Assembly: GCA_025200525.1 (NCBI GenBank)
Contig: CM045763.1
Location: 806,001 to 870,000, forward strand
Origin: Camellia lanceoleosa
Taxonomy: Eukaryota; Streptophyta; Magnoliopsida; Ericales; Theaceae
Direction of reading: 5' to 3'
DNA length: 64,000 nucleotides
Shown piece by piece: positions 47,534 to 57,973 of this stretch. How positions within the stretch are numbered: position 1 is the stretch's first letter; each line of letters begins with the position of its first letter. The position numbers and the translations under genes were made by a program. The notes below the pieces were generated by a model. That model saw only the letters and a list, made by a program, of their open reading frames with translations, did no database searches and was not told the DNA's origin.

Positions 47534-47981
47534 TGACGCAGCGGAATAAATCACACGAGGCTAGATATCGTTCTAGTAAACGAGAATTCTTGAATCTACA
47601 AGAACACCCTTGAATCCACAAGAAAGATAGAAGAAAAACTCTTTAAAATATTATTGAATGAATAAAAGTTGTATAAAAGTTATCTTTGCCATGAGGTTTA
47701 CATAGCTATTTATAATAAACTAAACCTAATACTTGTAGAAAAAGTAATTCTAAAATAAATTAGGAACTTAAATCAACACAAACTAGGAAACTTAAGAGAA
47801 TAGGAAACTAAAATTCTAAACTATTTAAAATCCTAGTCAAAATCTAATTCTAAAATAATGAAATTAAGAAACCTAATAATTCTAAAATATTTATACTAAA
47901 TTACAAGAATTCTAATAAAATAATATATTAAAAATATTAAAACTAAAAATATAAAAATTCTTAAAATCTTGTCCTACATCA
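47534..47981 (-). repeat. LTR of the gag-only element (5' LTR in element orientation)
   Basis: 448 bp; adjoins the primer-binding site at 47520-47531 with a 2 bp spacer. Confidence 0.93.
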
Positions 47982-49153
47982 TTAACCTTTTTTTTCAATC
48001 AAAATTTTAGAGGCAACACCGAAGGCGATACTGAAGCTAATGGACTTAGAGCGGTTGACCATCTTTCATGTGAAAAGCCATTTGCGGGTACTAATAACAT
48101 TTTAAAGAACTTTGTTGTTTAAGCCCTGTTTGGTATCTTGATGTTAGAGATCTAACGTGATTGTTTGCCTTTCTTTTTCCATTTGCTTTGTAGAAATATC
48201 GAATTGCAAAGTACATGCCAGATTCTGCAGAAGGTAAATCTAATCCTGAATAACACTAATTGATCATTGAATTGATTTTGATCATTTGCGATAGTGTACT
48301 AAAATCTGATCTTAAGAACATATATGGGGCCTGTTTATTACAATTTATTTGAACTTGAAACTCAATTTATAAGTAGAATCTCAAAAACAATTCCTTCCCA
48401 GCTCCACGATAATTAGTTTTTAATGTTATTTTGCCCCAAATTTGAAATAAAAAATAAAAAATTCATAAGCGGCATCAATAAGTGCGCCAAACAGGGCAAT
48501 AGAGCATTCCACAAAATTAAATCATGTCATGTATTGTTCTGATGAGAAGAAACTCCTCAAATATATATATATACACACTTGCAATTAGATGTGAATTATT
48601 ATGTTGTTTTCCTCAACTTGTTCGATTAATTATGCATTTCATCTACTTTAATTATATCAAACACATCAATCACGCGAGTCTAGGAATAAATTCTAATAAT
48701 CTCAATCTTTCTTCCTTCTTCAACTGCAGGAAAATCTGAGAGGAAGAATAACATGAATGATGCAGCACAGATTGATATAAAAGCGTAAATTTTCAAAGAA
48801 TCGCTTGTTTTTATTTGTTTGACATATTGTTGAATGGCATTAGTATTTTATTTGTTTGACATGATAGCTTTCTAATTATTATTATTTTTTTTCCTTTAAA
48901 TTTGCTTAGTAGGCTCACATTAGATAGTTTGAGGAAGAAGTGGAACTTCTTCACAACCTGTTAGTAAAAACTGTTATATAATTGTTGCTTCATTTCATTT
49001 GAGGCTTTTGAGTATTAAGGTGTGTTTGGCTTCAGTCACACTGTTGTAAATTGTTGCTTCATATTGGTGTTTGTCTCTTCATTCACTCTAGAGAGGTGGC
49101 TTTTGTTTCTATTTGATAAAATAATTTGAAAAGTTTTTGTTTTGAATCTGCAG

Positions 49154-50016
49154 GTGCTGGCTAACATGAAAAGAGTGTCTGATTTAAATAATCTAAATAG
49201 TAAAGTAAGCTATCTATTTTACTTTTTTATTTACAATATGCCAATTCACATGATGCATATGGGGAGAAAAGGGGTATAACATTTTATATTGCTTGGCCTC
49301 GGAAAAGAAAGGGCTATGACTGTTGGTTACAATTGGTTCTGAACACTTTCTCATGATTAGAACCTGCGTCAACATGTTTTTTCATCTCCTTTAGCACAAA
49401 TGCATATCAATCTATCATATGAAGATGGCATTAATAGACTACAAGATGATTTTGGCTTGTCTTGTAGGTAGCTTGTCTTGTAGGTAATGGGACTGACATG
49501 GGGCATATGGGATGCAACTATCTTCAGTATACATCAAAAAGTTATCCTTGGGGCTGATGTGTTATATGATACAAGTGGTAGGATTATTTTTGTTGAGCTA
49601 CTGTTTTTTCCTTCTTTTGCTCCATTAAACTGAAGATGAGATGTATATTGTGCATATATTGGCAAGGCTTTTGATGATCTCTTTGCCACTGTGACATTTC
49701 TACTCCAAAATTTTCCAGGATCTGTTTTCATAACAACCTATCACAATCGAAGGTATTTTTCATATATTTCATACTTCAACGTTATTTTGTGTTGGCAGTT
49801 TACATTTCAACAATGTTAATCTTTGAATTTTATTAAAAATGTATTATGTATTTATATATTTGTTTTGTTTTGTGCAGCGGGCATCATCTAATTGAGTTCT
49901 TGATGGTGAAGTGGGTGTTGAAGTGCACGAAACTTCTTGATGGCTTTTTATTTATGCCATCATACAAGGCATCTGGGTTGGCAGAAATTGTTTTGAATAG
50001 TGAAGAGGTGAGGTAA
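49154..50016 (+). pseudogene. METTL23-like methyltransferase, 3' fragment
   Basis: Exons 49154-49204, 49484-49577, 49667-49752 and 49878-50016. Translations: VLANMKRVSDLNNLNSK, then VMGLTWGIWDATIFS and ILGADVLYDTS, then FDDLFATVTFLLQNFPGS with VFITTYHNR, then SGHHLIEFLMVKW. These are the C-terminal half of plant METTL23-like class I methyltransferases. The 5' half with the SAM-binding motif is absent upstream. Joining 49577 to the only visible AG at 49666 shifts frame into a stop, and a 16 bp tandem repeat duplicates the acceptor before the second exon. Introns are kept, so it arose by DNA duplication or deletion rather than retrocopying. Confidence 0.8.
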
Positions 50017-50238
50017 CATATGCCAAAAATTAGCAGTAAAAAGTTGAATGGTGACACAACCTCTCTGATTTTTAACCTTGTTCCATAGCAATATGTCAAT
50101 TAGTTCAAATTGTATTTTTGGTGTATGTCATATTGGTTTTGAATTGGAATTTATTTGCCCTATTTTTTTTTGGGTTAGATTTGAGGTTTTTATGTTATTT
50201 GATTGCCCGTGAAGATATTGTCCATGTTTTTTGAATTT

Positions 50239-50263
50239 TGTGTGTGTGTGTGTGTGTGTGTGT
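50239..50263. repeat. (TG)n microsatellite
   Basis: About 12 TG units, downstream of the METTL23-like fragment. Confidence 0.9.
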
Positions 50264-50883
50264 GGATTTGAATTGATGACGATTTAGACTTCTTGATGAC
50301 AATTTTGCTCCTCCAATATCCACATACACATTAATGCAATATGTGAATGTTTAGTTTAGCAAGCAAATCCTTGACCCCACTACACTAATATATTGTTCTT
50401 ATATTTTATTAACAATTAATCATATTTGTATCTTTGTCTCTATATAGCCCATGAGCATAGCTCTTCTTGATATGGATGGGTTTCATTTATCTAGAAAATT
50501 AAAAAAAATAGAGTAACAGTTACTAATTTAATCTTGATACACTGTGTCCCGACCCCATGCACTCCGCGCGTGGGGTCCAACTAGTATTATTTAAAAGTAT
50601 GATAAAAACATTATAATATGAGAATATTGTTAGGAAATCTTTTCAAAATAAGTCAAAACACAATATAATTTTGTAAATGATTTTAAATTACCCAATATAA
50701 AATGAATTGTTAAAAATTATTTTATTACATTTGATGTGGTCAAATATCACAAAATACAAAAAATATTTTTAATGAAAATAATTTACAACAAATAAAATGA
50801 GTCAAAATGTTATGATGCCTATACAATATTAATTTAGCAATATTTTTTTTTTGTTTCTAATGTGATATTATTATAAAACTAAC

Positions 50884-51333
50884 ACTCTGTTTGGTTTCAG
50901 TTTTCATAATTTATTTTTCAGAAAATTCTATTTTTTTGTTTTTCGTATTTTTTTTTTGTTTTCACTAATTTTTTTTTAATATTTCAAGCAATTTTTTTAA
51001 TTTTTAGACACACTTAACATAAATACACTTAAAAAGTATAATATTTGTAAAAAAAATCTTTAAAACAATCACTAAATACCAAAAATATAAAAAAAGAAAA
51101 TTCAGTATATTTTTCGTATTTTTGTTCATTTATTAATTTTTTAAAATATTTTTTTATAAATATTTTACTATTTAGATACATCTAAGTAAGGTGCATCTAA
51201 AAAAGTAAAAAAAAAAATTGTTGAAAATTTTAAAAATATTCACTGAAAATAAAAATTTAAAAAAAAAATATGAAAAACAAAAAACTTAATTTCTATAAAA
51301 TTAAATTCAAAAAACTGAAACCAAACACATTGA
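50884..51333. mobile_element. MULE-type MITE, 450 bp, with 11-bp TSD
   Basis: Inverted ends ctgtttggtttcagtttt and its complement near 51310-51326. Perfect 11 bp TSD ataaaactaac at 50873-50883 and 51334-51344. Interior is A/T runs without ORF. Confidence 0.85.
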
Positions 51334-51741
51334 ATAAAACTAACAAAATTAATGATGAAAGTCATGAACCGCCAACTTTTTTTTTACCGAAAGGTATTGG
51401 TAAAAAAAATAGACTTTTTAGTTATATTTGCATTATTCACTAAGCTTATTCATGCACTTCTACATGTTATTACAATTAATAAACATAAATATATTGGGTG
51501 AAATAATTCAAAACATATATGCAAAATAATACAATTACAGAGGAAATAAGAAAAATCATAAGAGGAATAAAAAGAGAAAATAAATAGATGATAAAAAAAA
51601 TGCAAAAAGAAGAGAAAAAACTTAAAATATAGAAAAATATCTCTTTAATTATAGGAATGACGCTTGACAAAATTTTAAGAGGCTAAAAATGACACATGAC
51701 AACTTTCTCAAGTTTCCAAAGAGAATACTCTACTTTACTTA

Positions 51742-51935
51742 GGTTTTGTCTGGGAAAAGTTAATTTAGCCTGCCTTTTTTTATTTTTTGTTTGGAAATAA
51801 CTTTTTTGTTTGTTTTTGGTTTAGATGCGGTAATTGTGAGATAAAAAATGAAATGATTATAATTTGAATATACCATTTTATCTTATTATATTTTTGTACT
51901 TATTTAAGCAAAAACGTTATTGCCAAACGGTAACT
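51742..51935. repeat. MITE of the 'gtttggga' family, copy 5 (short)
   Basis: Starts aggttttgtctggga and ends tgccaaacggtaac, with the family interior (aaatgattataatttgaata, attttatcttatta). TSD not resolved. Confidence 0.45.
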
Positions 51936-51943
51936 CATGTTAT

Positions 51944-52186
51944 GGCCTCGTTTGGAAAGTTGGCTATTTAGTAGGCTATTTTAGTTTTTGGCTATTTTAG
52001 TAGGCTATAATTTATGTGTTTGGGAAAATAATTGTTTTTTTTTTTTGTTGTAATTGGATGTGATATTTGTAAGAGAAAAAAGTGAAATAATTATGAGTTT
52101 AATGTGATATTTTGTCTTATTAACTATTTTAACTTATTTTATCTTTTTGTGAATTTTAATCAAAAAGTATTCCAAAACCCACGGCC
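51944..52186. repeat. MITE of the 'gtttggga' family, copy 6
   Basis: Left end ggcctcgtttggaaag, right end ccaaaacccacggcc, with the family interior (aataattatgagtttaatg, attttgtcttatt). Adjacent to copy 5. Confidence 0.55.
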
Positions 52187-52262
52187 TATATATATATATA
52201 TTATATGATTAGATTAATAGGAGATAAGATTTGCTGAAAAATTATTAATTAATCTTGGGACG

Positions 52263-53655
52263 TGTCACGATACAAACTCGCCCCTATAAGTTTAGTATCG
52301 TAACTTGCCAGTAATCTTAAGATTATCGAAGGCCTCTGAAATAGATTAGCAAAATAAGGGGCTAGCGAAAACAAATATCAAAATACAAGGGCCATAAAGC
52401 TGTGTAGACTTATATGGAACATAAAATTTAAACTTATATTTACATATATAGCCGCATCATTCTTACGTCATCCATAACAGATAAAACAAAAAGGACTTAG
52501 CCCTACTACAAATAAACAAAAACTTGTCCAAAAGACGTAAGAAATTAAAAAAAATAAAAATTCTTAAGACTTGTTCAAAGCTTGGTCACAAACATTGCCC
52601 ACTGAAGTTGACCACAAAAAATTTCTAGAACCTCCTCGAGAGGCGCACAAATTGGCTGAAGAACGGAAACAGAAACAGATCCAAACTGGAAATTTCAAGC
52701 CTAGTCACGCGCTTGATCACCTTCATACATAATATAAATAATGAGTCGGAGCCTAGTGAATAACAACAAAGTAAATGTTTTATGAATAATGTTCATAACA
52801 GACTCAGAAATTAGAATTCATATCAGAAACAGATTCATTTACTTATTCAGATTTGTAAACAGTCATATATGGTACATCCATTAGCGCTAATAGATCAAAT
52901 TGGTCATATTCGTTTCAGACAAATGATTGTACACAATCGTAACAGATAACCATATAGGTTTCACAGATAGTTCCATGATTGGAACCCACAGAGATCTATG
53001 GTACCAAGTAACAATAACAGATACTAAGAATGTCACGATTACATTTCAGAGGATTGGACAATCAGTCATTCTAATCAGAAAATAATTTTTCAGAAACAGA
53101 GTATACCATATAATCATAAAGTACTTAAGTACAAATGTACATTTACACAGTTGTTACTCACAAATACCTCTAGAAGCAGAACAGACGGTAACACGTAACC
53201 TACACAAGCACATAATTGATACACATTGAAACACAATTTCTGAATACACTTGTCCTATTACATTTCTTTCTAGGCATGTTTCTAATTCATATCCTCATTA
53301 TTGTGACCTAAACCATGGCTTAAGAATGCCTAGGATGCAACGTGAATACAATTACGCACTTTAAAACACTTAGCAAAATTTCAAAAAACGGGATTGAAAA
53401 TAAAGGGTGGTCATTCGAGCCAACTATTATTCTCTGCAAAACTTCTGAAAACTCGAAATATATGCTCGAGTGATGCGACCAAATTCTAGAATTTCCAAAT
53501 TTTAACTTCAATACCAAAACTCAACTTTAAAGCATCAAAACTCATCCTTTTGAGTCAAAACTTAAGAAAACTCTTAGAAAATCATATAACATCATGAATT
53601 GAAGATCAATTTACAAAATCAAGGCCCAAAAACTTGTCAATTCTCTAAAACCAAG
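52263..53655 (-). mobile_element. Relict family-B LTR, inverted and truncated
   Basis: Begins tgtcacgatacaaactcgcccc, matching the first bases of the 36638-39140 solo LTR, and stays collinear through ggcctctga, tagattagca, cattagcgctaa, ggacaatcagtcatt and aatttccaaattt. Resemblance fades near 53650. The palindrome array is almost gone (isolated tgctcgagtg at about 53463). Older than the other two copies. Confidence 0.75.
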
Positions 53656-53664
53656 TTGAAACTT

Positions 53665-54928
53665 TGATTAAGGCCGAAATGTACATCATTGAGGCCGTTA
53701 ATTAGGATCTCTTAACTTTACTTGCTTGTCAAAATGTATACTTTATGTGTGTTGAATGTCAATCAAGTTGCACGTAGTCGGAGCATAAAATAGGCAAAAA
53801 GACAGAATTTAGAGAGAGTTGACTTTTCTGCACGTGCGTTGACTTTTTTTGGAAAAACGTGCCAGATGTTTTAAACCTGTTTGGAAAGACACCAGAAGAC
53901 GAGGTAGGCCTAGATTAACGTTGACTAGTGTTATAAATAGAGATATGAATCTACTTAATTTGACTAATGAAATGGCCTTTGATAGAGCCGCGTGGAGAAG
54001 AAGGATTCATGTAGCCGACCCCATTTGATGGGACTTAAGGCTTGGTTTGGTTTGGTTTGGTTTGGAAAGACACCAGAAGTATAAATAGGCAAGAAAAAGG
54101 TTGGATTAGGGTTCTGAACTTGTTTTGACAAAAGAGAGAGGCTAGGGTTTGGGAAAGAAAGAAACTTGAAGCTTCAAGCATGTCTCCCATGGTGGCTTCT
54201 TCTCCACCTGCCTCCTTTCACTCATCCATGAGTGGCTAGTCTCCTTTTCTAGGGTTTTGATGAAACCCTAGCCATGTAATAGGTTTTTCTTTTTGGATTT
54301 TCAATTATGTAAAGGTTTGAACACTTGTATGGTGTTTTAGAAGTTTCATATATATATATATATATATATTTTCCATTATTTCTTCAAATATTCAGCTTTT
54401 TGTGATTGTTGAATGTTTTCCATACAAGAGTTTTCTATTCTTTCACATTCAAGGTATGAGACGAATCATACTATGAGAGATGAGTCGTATCACTACCTTA
54501 GTTTAGAGTGAACAATTCGTACTACTTGAGATGGTTCGTGCTCGTACATTGAACGTGATAATTTTCTTATTAAATGCTTTGAACTTGTAGCTACGAAGTA
54601 TTATTCCGTTTGAACCATAACATAATTCTTTTCAATTTGAAAACCCTATTTACGTGACTAGTGGTGGACTCTTCGCCCTAGGTTTTCCCCCAATTCAGTA
54701 AATTCACTTTCAATCATAATTAATAATTTAATTATTTAGTTTAATTTATTCGTTATTAAATTAGGTTATGATCAATCATTCTTTTCATCAAAATTAATTT
54801 AGAAATTTATCAATTAAATTAGTTTAATTTCACAATTGTCCTTGTGGATCGATACCTAGACTTGTCATTATTTTAAAAGAATTTGGTGTAGTTTAATGTT
54901 TATTTTTGGTGTGTTCAACGAAATACCA
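53665..54928 (+). repeat. Probable 5' LTR of the Athila element
   Basis: Left limit uncertain. Contains two gttgactttt segments exactly 20 bp apart (53818, 53838), a TATA box tataaatag at about 54081-54089 and an (AT)n tract at about 54350-54370. Confidence 0.5.
53899..54059 (+). mobile_element. 5'-truncated L1-type LINE fragment
   Basis: A 161 bp insertion ends in the reading frame MAFDRAAWRRRIHVADP, the C-terminus of plant L1 ORF2, and then a ttggt-repeat tail. Identical 20 bp flanks at 53879-53898 and 54060-54079 are the TSD. It sits just upstream of the LTR TATA box. Confidence 0.88.
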
Positions 54929-54934
54929 AAAATT

Positions 54935-54952
54935 TGGCGCCGTTGCCAGGGA
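54935..54952 (+). other. Athila primer-binding site
   Basis: tggcgccgttgccaggga, one base from the common tggcgccgttgccgggga of plant Athila elements. Confidence 0.85.
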
Positions 54953-55479
54953 CTTCTGGCAAAATTAGTTAATTTAAAGTTACATTATTATTTTAATTTT
55001 TAGTTTAAGATTTTATGATTTCGTGTTGCTAAGTGCTCTGAGCGTTTGAAATTGGAACTATCACCGAAGTGCAAGCAGAGCGCAACTGAGCTTTAAAATA
55101 ATAATAAAAAAAACCGCAGCACTAAAGTGCGTAAACAGAAGCAAACACTCGCAAGCAAAGCACTAAAGTGCTAAAAAGCAAGACGAAGCTCAATTAGAGG
55201 TTGGAGACAACATCTACACGTCAAACACCCGCAAGACGAGTAAAGCGTTTTCGTTAAACCGCTGTGAGTATTTCTCTCTTTGGTATTTTGCTTTCATAAC
55301 TTAGTGCACAGAGTCGGAACTTTTTGTGTGTGTGTGGGTAGTGTATGCACGGGCGTCGTTCTTGTCGCCCTAAATTATGGAGTTTGGACCTTGAACTAGA
55401 AATGACTCTTCGGAGACTTAGGGCCTCTGCCCATGTTCCTAGGATTGAGTATTCATATTCATACATTGAGCCATTAGAG

Positions 55480-57950
55480 ATGGCAGATCCAGATGTCCCG
55501 AATGTGCCTAACCGGACCCTTAAGGATTATTTCACACCCACTGCATATACATCACCGTCATGCATCCAATTACCCAACACCACTGCTGCTCATTATGAGA
55601 TTAAGTCCAGCACCATACAAATGCTTCCATCATTCCATGGACTAATTCATGATGATCCTTACAAACATTTGAATGAATTTCTGAAAATTTGCTTGACAGT
55701 GAGCATCCAGAATTTCACAAATGAGGCCTTAATGTTGCGATTGTTTCCATTCTCATTAAAGGATAAAGCCAAACACTGGCTAAATTCTTTACCTGCTAAT
55801 TCAATCACAACTTGGGACCAATTACAACAACGGCTCTTGGAGAAGTACTTTTCCATAGGTAAAACCAACCAACTTAGGCGAGCCATCACAAACTTTGCTC
55901 AAATGGATGGCGAGCAATTCCATAAGACGTGGGAAAGACTTCGAGACCTTCTCCAACAGTGTCCCTATCACCAAGTGCCTGATTGGCAACTTGTTCAAAC
56001 ATTTTATTATGGCTTAACTGAGCCGCACTGCTAAATAGTGGACTCATCCTGTGGTGGGACATTCATGTCCAAAAATGATGCCGAGGCATGACAATTGTTT
56101 AACAACCTAAGTGATAATTCCCTTCATCATGCCTTCGCAGCCCGGCAAGTCCGGCAACCAGTAGTTGGAGCCCCGAAAAGAGGGGGCATTTATGAGGTCA
56201 GGCAAAATCTAGAGTTAGCCCAACAAGTAGAGGCACTGTCTCACAAAATGGACCAATTATTAGCTGCGGGACATGCCCTTACCCAGCAAGATCAGCCTCA
56301 ATTTTACGAGGCATGTGTTATATGTGCGAGCCCTGCTCATGACTTGAGTGAGTGCCCTTCGGCATCACAATTTTCGGAGTTAGTCCAAGAGCATGTGAAT
56401 GCGGCTCAAGGATTTTCCAACCCGGGTAATGATCCATGCTCTAACACATATAATCCGGGATGGAGAAATCACCCTAATTTTTCATAGAGACCTCCTTCAC
56501 AAGGCACTTCTTACAATCCTCCACCACCAAGGTAGAATTTCAATAATTTTGCCAACCAATCATCTTACCGACAATCGCAACCTTATCGACCCCCACAACC
56601 GTACTGGAAACCACAACCCCCGCTTGTTCCTCAGGGCAACTTTGCTTTTAAGACTCAAGTGTTGGAAGTTCTCTCAGAACTTAAGGGATTAGCACCGGTA
56701 GTTCACTCCTACACTCACTCTATTGCCAAGCTAGATGCCCAATTGGGTCAAATGGCTAACAACATGAATCAAAGAGATGAGGGAAAATTACCAAGTCAAA
56801 TTGTGGCCAACCCTAAGGGACAATACGGGGCAGAGGGTTTGGGTGAGAATGGAAAGCACCATGAGCAGGTGCAAGTAGTGATTAGTTTGAGAAGTGGAAG
56901 GGAGTTAGAGCCTCAGTCAGTTGCGTTTGATACAACTAGAGCTAAGAAGGGTGACCACGGCGGTACACCCAATAAGAGCAAGGGTAAGGGGGAAATACTT
57001 AAGACGGATGACTTAGTTCCTAACACTTTACATGAGCCCAAGGCACCATATGTGCCTAAGGTACCCTTTCCCCAATGCCTTGATACACCGTCCCCTTTTA
57101 ATAAGAAAGTGGCATCTATGGAAGCAATGATGGAGGTCTTTAAACAGGTAAAAATCAACCTCCCCCTGTGGGAGGCGATTAAGCAAGTACCCTCCTATGC
57201 CAAATTTTTGAAGGATCTTTGTACGCAAAAGCGTAAATCTAGGACACACGTGTCCCAAAAGGTCTTACTCACAGAGCAAGTAAGCTTCATCTTGTTGAAT
57301 GACACACCTCCTAAGCTTAAGGACCCGGATGCCTCAACCATTGCATGCATTATAGGGGACCATTTCATTGATAGGACCTTGTTAGATTTAGGGGCTAGTG
57401 TCAATTTGTTGCCGTACTCTGTATACAAGGAATTTGGGCTTGGCGAGTTGAAGCCCACTACTGTCACTCTTCAGTTGGCTGACTGGTCCCTCAAAGTGCC
57501 ACGTGGCATGATTAAGGATGTGCTAGTGAAGGTCGATAGGTTTTATTTTCTTGTCGACTTTTTGGTTTTAGATATGGAACCGGTAGCCAGTTCTAGGAAA
57601 CAAATCCCGGTGATCTTAGGTCGACCTTTCTTGGCTACGGCCAATGCATGCATTAATTGTCGTACCGGGGTGATGGAAGTTTCATTTGGTAACATGCAAG
57701 TGAAACTTAATGTTTTCCAAGTATCCCAACAACCCCATGAGAGAGAGGAGTACTTATTTGTGGATGTTGTGGATGAGGTTGTGGAGGAAGTTTTGCCCTC
57801 TATTTTTGTAGAGGACCCTTTAGAGGCTTGTCTAGCTCATTTTGGGTTTGAAAATTTTGATATTGATGGGTTAATTGAGGAGGTGAATGTCTTGCTTAAT
57901 GCTTCGTCTACACTTGATTTTCCTCCGTGGAAAGCCCGATTTGAGTCACT
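55480..57950 (+). pseudogene. gag-pro: Athila gag-protease, with in-frame stops
   Basis: The ATG at 55480 gives MADPDVPNVPNRTLKDYFTP. Capsid motifs: FHGLIHDDPYKHLNEFL, LRLFPFSLKDKAKHWLNSLP, LEKYFSIGKTNQLRRAI. Stops at 56032, near 56089, at 56485 and near 56534 lie in one frame. A zinc-like CVICASPAHDLSECP occurs near 56310. The 439-residue ORF from 56659 holds the protease: active site LLDLGASVNLLPYSVY (catalytic Asp kept) and the ILGRPFLATANA core. The frame is then interrupted by the solo LTR at 57974. Confidence 0.85.
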
Positions 57951-57973
57951 TCCTCTTCTGTCAAGAGAGTCTG

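Larger units (their letters stand above)
45918..47981 (-). mobile_element. Gag-only LTR retrotransposon (TR-GAG type), 2,064 bp, in a MYB-CC intron
   Basis: Two direct LTRs of 448 bp (45918-46365, 47534-47981) with tga...tca ends, flanked by perfect TSDs ttaac (45913-45917, 47982-47986). On the minus strand a perfect initiator-Met primer site (tggtatcagagc, 47531-47520) follows the LTR, and the purine tract aaagaagagaag precedes the other. I count about 23 differences between the LTRs (roughly 5%), most of them transitions. Internal DNA codes only for gag. Confidence 0.93.
44858..48784 (+). pseudogene. PHL: PHR1-like MYB-CC transcription factor, frameshifted and 3'-truncated
   Basis: Exons: 44858-45484, 45717-45851, 48011-48087, 48194-48233, 48730-48784, with compatible phases. 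Exon 1 starts MNNTQQIGFQERVQQNHGLV, as in PHR1-like proteins. A net frameshift near 45085 separates SSSTIMSR from the continuing family sequence (ATERYMGFPQYEYQSGNP). The MYB domain is spread over exons 2-4: KTRIRWTQDLHDRFVECV, LTIFHVKSHLR, KYRIAKYMPDSAEG. The motif normally read SHLQKYR has Arg for Gln (CGG). Exons for the C-terminal coiled coil needed for dimerisation are absent; unrelated gene sequence begins 370 bp downstream. Phosphate-starvation signalling is the family role and is not inferred for this copy. Confidence 0.87.
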
